From the NCBI GenBank assembly GCA_031266495.1, contig JAISAX010000109.1, positions 1 to 7,776 on the forward strand: a stretch of DNA of 7,776 bases. The letters are read 5' to 3'. A program made the position numbers and the translations under genes. Below are positions 6,128-7,776 of this stretch, one piece after another; the first letter of the stretch is position 1, and every line of letters starts with the position of its first letter. Origin of the DNA: Opitutaceae bacterium. Lineage in GTDB: Bacteria > Verrucomicrobiota > Verrucomicrobiae > Opitutales > Opitutaceae. The notes below the pieces were generated by a model, which was given only the letters and a program-made list of their open reading frames with translations, was not told the origin of the DNA and ran no database searches.

Positions 6128-6430
6128 GCCCCCGCCCCAACCCCCGGCGTCCAGCGTCCAGCCGGCGTCCCGCCCTGCCATTCAGCCCGTGACTTGATCC
6201 TGTGCACTTTTGTGTTCGGGCAAAGTCGCTCGCGGCCACCGGTCTTGTGTTTCAATCCCCTGTGATTCAGCGAATTCCGACGAATCCCTCAAAACTGTCG
6301 TTCGAGTGTCGGGCGGGCGATTTCCGCTAAAAACTGGGGACGGCCCGGGAGCCATGTTTTTATCCGGCTCTCACATTTCCGGAAACCACTTCATCACTCC
6401 CCCCCCCCCCCACCCACACACCAAACCGCC
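6128..6430. other. Intergenic leader of the prepilin gene, without a supported gene
   Basis: The 5' part is C-rich and contains GCGTCCA twice in tandem (6147-6160) with a further GCGTCC at 6165-6170. The middle (about 6185-6300) is less GC-rich and is the most likely site of a promoter, but I could not pair a -35 with a -10 box. GAGCC/GGCTC arms (about 6350-6371) bracket a T-rich loop and form a weak hairpin. No coding frame or RNA gene is supported here. Confidence 0.5.
6399..6411. repeat. C13 tract upstream of the prepilin gene
   Basis: Thirteen C end 19 bases before the ATG at 6431 and 67 bases before the ATG at 6479. It is the longest homopolymer inside the window and lies in the probable 5' leader, where a Shine-Dalgarno sequence is also lacking. 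Confidence 0.85.
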
Positions 6431-7204
6431 ATGACCCGATACAACCGTCGCAACCACTCCACATTCAATATCCGAAAAATGGATACGACGTCCGCCTTTA
6501 CGCTCGTCGAGTTGCTGGTGGTGATTGCGATTATCGGCATCCTGGCGGCGATCCTCATTCCCGTTGTCGGCAAGGTGCGCGAGCAGGCCGCCAGTGCCAC
6601 GACATTGGGCAACCTCCGCCAACTCGCGCTCGCCGCCCGCCTCTATGCCAATGACAACAAGGGCTTCGCCCCGGCCATCTACGTCAGTTCCGCGGACAGC
6701 GGCCTGCCCAACATCTCCTGTTGGGTTCACACGCTTGTGATGGGCGGATACCTCGGCGGACCACCCACCGACACCACTGCAACCGGCATGTCGGTAGCCC
6801 GTTCGTATTACATCAAAAATTTCGTCAACCCCGTCGTGCGCCGCTGGCAAGGCGATGGCATCAACGACTACAAAGGCTGCTTCGGCCTGAACGTGTTTGG
6901 CGTGACCAACCTCTACCACCGCACGAACATCGACACCCTCTCCAGCCCCAGCCGGACGGTCCTCCTTGCCGACGCCTTCCTGAGCGAAACCTCCAGAAAC
7001 AGCGACTGGACGTTGAAAGACAAAGACGCGCCGAGCCAGATCATCACGAATCCCTCGCAATATCCCAACACCAGATCGGGCGGTGCCGCGCACTATGCGT
7101 TTGTTGACTCCAGCGTCCGCAAAATCCCCGCACAAAACCCCGGCGAACTCGACAGCCCTCCCGTCGGGCTCAACGAAACCGTCTTCTTCTTTCCTCCCAA
7201 ATGA
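6431..7204 (+). CDS. Prepilin-type N-terminal cleavage/methylation domain protein
   Basis: Members of this group are exported as type IV pilin-like or type II pseudopilin-like subunits and are cut by a PilD-type peptidase. The 257-residue product has the class III signal S-A-F-T-L-V-E-L-L at 21-29. Cleavage would fall between A22 and F23, with alanine in place of the usual glycine; E27 is the conserved Glu5 of the mature form. A hydrophobic helix runs to about 46. N-L-R-Q-L-A-L-A-A-R-L-Y-A-N-D-N-K-G (61-78) and S-P-S-R-T-V-L-L-A-D (172-181) are typical of the large verrucomicrobial/planctomycete paralogue group. The C-terminal H-Y-A-F-V-D-S-S-V (221-229) corresponds to the usual F-x-D-G-H-V but lacks G-H. 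An alternative start at 6479 gives M-D-T-T-S-A, a short leader normal for prepilins and possibly the real one. Its stop overlaps the next start (ATGA), so the two genes are probably co-translated. Its cargo is unknown. Confidence 0.92.
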   Translation: MTRYNRRNHSTFNIRKMDTTSAFTLVELLVVIAIIGILAAILIPVVGKVREQAASATTLGNLRQLALAARLYANDNKGFAPAIYVSSADSGLPNISCWVHTLVMGGYLGGPPTDTTATGMSVARSYYIKNFVNPVVRRWQGDGINDYKGCFGLNVFGVTNLYHRTNIDTLSSPSRTVLLADAFLSETSRNSDWTLKDKDAPSQIITNPSQYPNTRSGGAAHYAFVDSSVRKIPAQNPGELDSPPVGLNETVFFFPPK

Positions 7205-7776
7205 CCATGACTTCCCGTAAAAACCCTCACGGTATCTACATTTCAACTACAGCGCTCGTTTGCGCCGCATCCCTCCTGTCCGTCTGCGTCTGCATCGGCG
7301 TCTGCATCGGTCCCGGCGCGGGCGTCGCGCGCGCGGACACCATTTACAAACCCGGCCCCGGCTCCCTGCAAGTGGACGCCGCGTCGGGAATGTCGCCCCT
7401 GAAACCGGAAACCTGGGATTTCACCGCGACCAACTTCGACCCCTACACCAAACCAATAAAATTCCCCAAACCCATCCCGACGGAAAACGTGAAGGCCATT
7501 GCCATCGAACTGGAGAAGAACAACCCCGCGCCGGGCGAGCGCATGGAGCTGTTTCCCGTGCTCGACAACGGCAAGGGCGTCACCAGCGCCCAGCACCTCA
7601 CTGTCCCCCTCGAAAAAGGCCGCCGCCGCTACGTGTTCGGGACGGAAGGCATCCGCTGGTTCAAGGGCAAACTCACCGCGCTGCGCCTGGACCCCGGCGC
7701 CGCGCCGGGCGAAGTCTCCATCAAATCCATCGCCCGTCTTGAGCCGCGGGGGGGGGCGGGGGGGGCCCGGGGGGGG
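7201..7776 (+). CDS. Secreted protein with possible carbohydrate-binding beta-sandwich (5' part, runs off the window)
   Basis: The frame is open for 192 codons to the window end, starting with ATGA overlap on the prepilin gene; ATG 7207 is an alternative. Residues 1-45 form a Sec-type signal peptide with K/R at 6-7, a hydrophobic core and A-R-A before D46. The core includes V-C-V-C-I-G-V-C-I-G, encoded by a short DNA repeat. After a linker, about 95-181 looks like a beta-sandwich; F-K-G-K-L-T-A-L-R-L-D-P near 154-165 and V-S-I-K-S-I-A-R-L at 172-180 resemble a motif I associate with N-terminal domains of secreted verrucomicrobial glycosidases. No catalytic domain is in the window, so enzyme class cannot be stated. 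Residues after about 181 (R-G-G-A-G-G-A-R-G-G) derive from G-runs and may be artefactual. Coding status is strong; the domain reading is inference. Confidence 0.8.
   Translation, partial: MTMTSRKNPHGIYISTTALVCAASLLSVCVCIGVCIGPGAGVARADTIYKPGPGSLQVDAASGMSPLKPETWDFTATNFDPYTKPIKFPKPIPTENVKAIAIELEKNNPAPGERMELFPVLDNGKGVTSAQHLTVPLEKGRRRYVFGTEGIRWFKGKLTALRLDPGAAPGEVSIKSIARLEPRGGAGGARGG
7282..7311. repeat. Short tandem repeat in the signal-peptide codons
   Basis: GTCTGC is followed by two 12-bp units, GTCTGCATCGGC (7288-7299) and GTCTGCATCGGT (7300-7311). They encode V-C-V-C-I-G-V-C-I-G within the hydrophobic core. Gain or loss of a unit would keep the frame and change only core length. Confidence 0.8.
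7748..7776. other. G-run terminus, possible contig-end artefact
   Basis: The last 29 bases are G9, C, G8, CCC, G8. Elsewhere in the window the long homopolymers on this strand are C, not G. An abrupt change to nearly pure G at the very end is typical of poor-quality contig ends. The frame of the last gene stays open through it only as glycine/arginine-rich sequence. Confidence 0.6.

Noticed and set aside
5215..6255. Minus-strand open frame (346 codons) opposite the coiled-coil gene
   Set aside because: G/A-rich without motifs and spans two intergenic repeat regions; the plus-strand frame has an ordered membrane segment and helices.
6185..6360. Riboswitch or small RNA before the prepilin gene
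   Set aside because: I found no conserved aptamer core or strong stem series, only a weak 5-bp hairpin near 6350-6371.
6371..7246. Minus-strand open frame (291 codons) opposite the prepilin gene
   Set aside because: The plus strand carries a clear prepilin signal and family motifs; this frame is a shadow.
7260..7742. Plus-strand open frame (160 codons) within the last gene
   Set aside because: R/P/H-rich shadow; the frame from 7201 has a signal peptide with an A-R-A cleavage site and continues to the window end.

Overview
The window is GC-rich bacterial DNA with C-rich intergenic gaps. The family mix points to a verrucomicrobial genome, most likely Opitutaceae or a relative: an NfeD/FloA membrane-microdomain cluster, a prepilin-type protein carrying the N-L-R-Q-L / Y-A-N-D-N-K-G motif, a secreted sugar-enzyme-like protein and a GH2 glycosidase. 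This assignment is an inference from gene families; no rRNA or other marker gene is present.

Layout. (1) Positions 1-1721, minus strand: a GH2 beta-glucuronidase-like enzyme without a signal peptide; its C-terminus runs off the left edge. (2) Positions 1722-1997: a divergent intergenic region with two GC-rich hairpins, a C11 tract and a perfect TATAAT box. (3) Positions 1998-6084, plus strand: a likely operon of long NfeD (serine protease, membrane and OB-fold domains), short NfeD (membrane and OB-fold domains), flotillin-like FloA, and an unassigned membrane-anchored coiled-coil protein. The three gaps inside it hold a 17-bp tandem duplication, a heptamer-based array, and two perfect palindromes flanked by inverted heptamer arrays. 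(4) Positions 6085-6430: a palindrome, heptamer repeats and a C13 tract. (5) Positions 6431-7776, plus strand: a prepilin-type protein overlapping by ATGA a secreted protein that runs off the right edge; the last 29 bases are G-runs that may be an assembly artefact.

How the genes work together. NfeD and FloA proteins are known partners in bacterial lipid microdomains, so the central block is probably a membrane-organisation or membrane-quality-control module, with the fourth protein as a candidate accessory factor. The flanking genes look like plant- or mucin-polysaccharide metabolism: an intracellular uronidase on one side, and a surface or exported pair (prepilin-type protein plus a protein with a possible carbohydrate-binding domain) on the other.

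The most unusual aspect is the intergenic DNA. Each gap in the floA cluster carries its own short tandem repeat, several built on a 7-bp period, and long C tracts sit at gene starts and once inside a reading frame. I found no CRISPR array, tRNA, rRNA, transposase or recognisable riboswitch.
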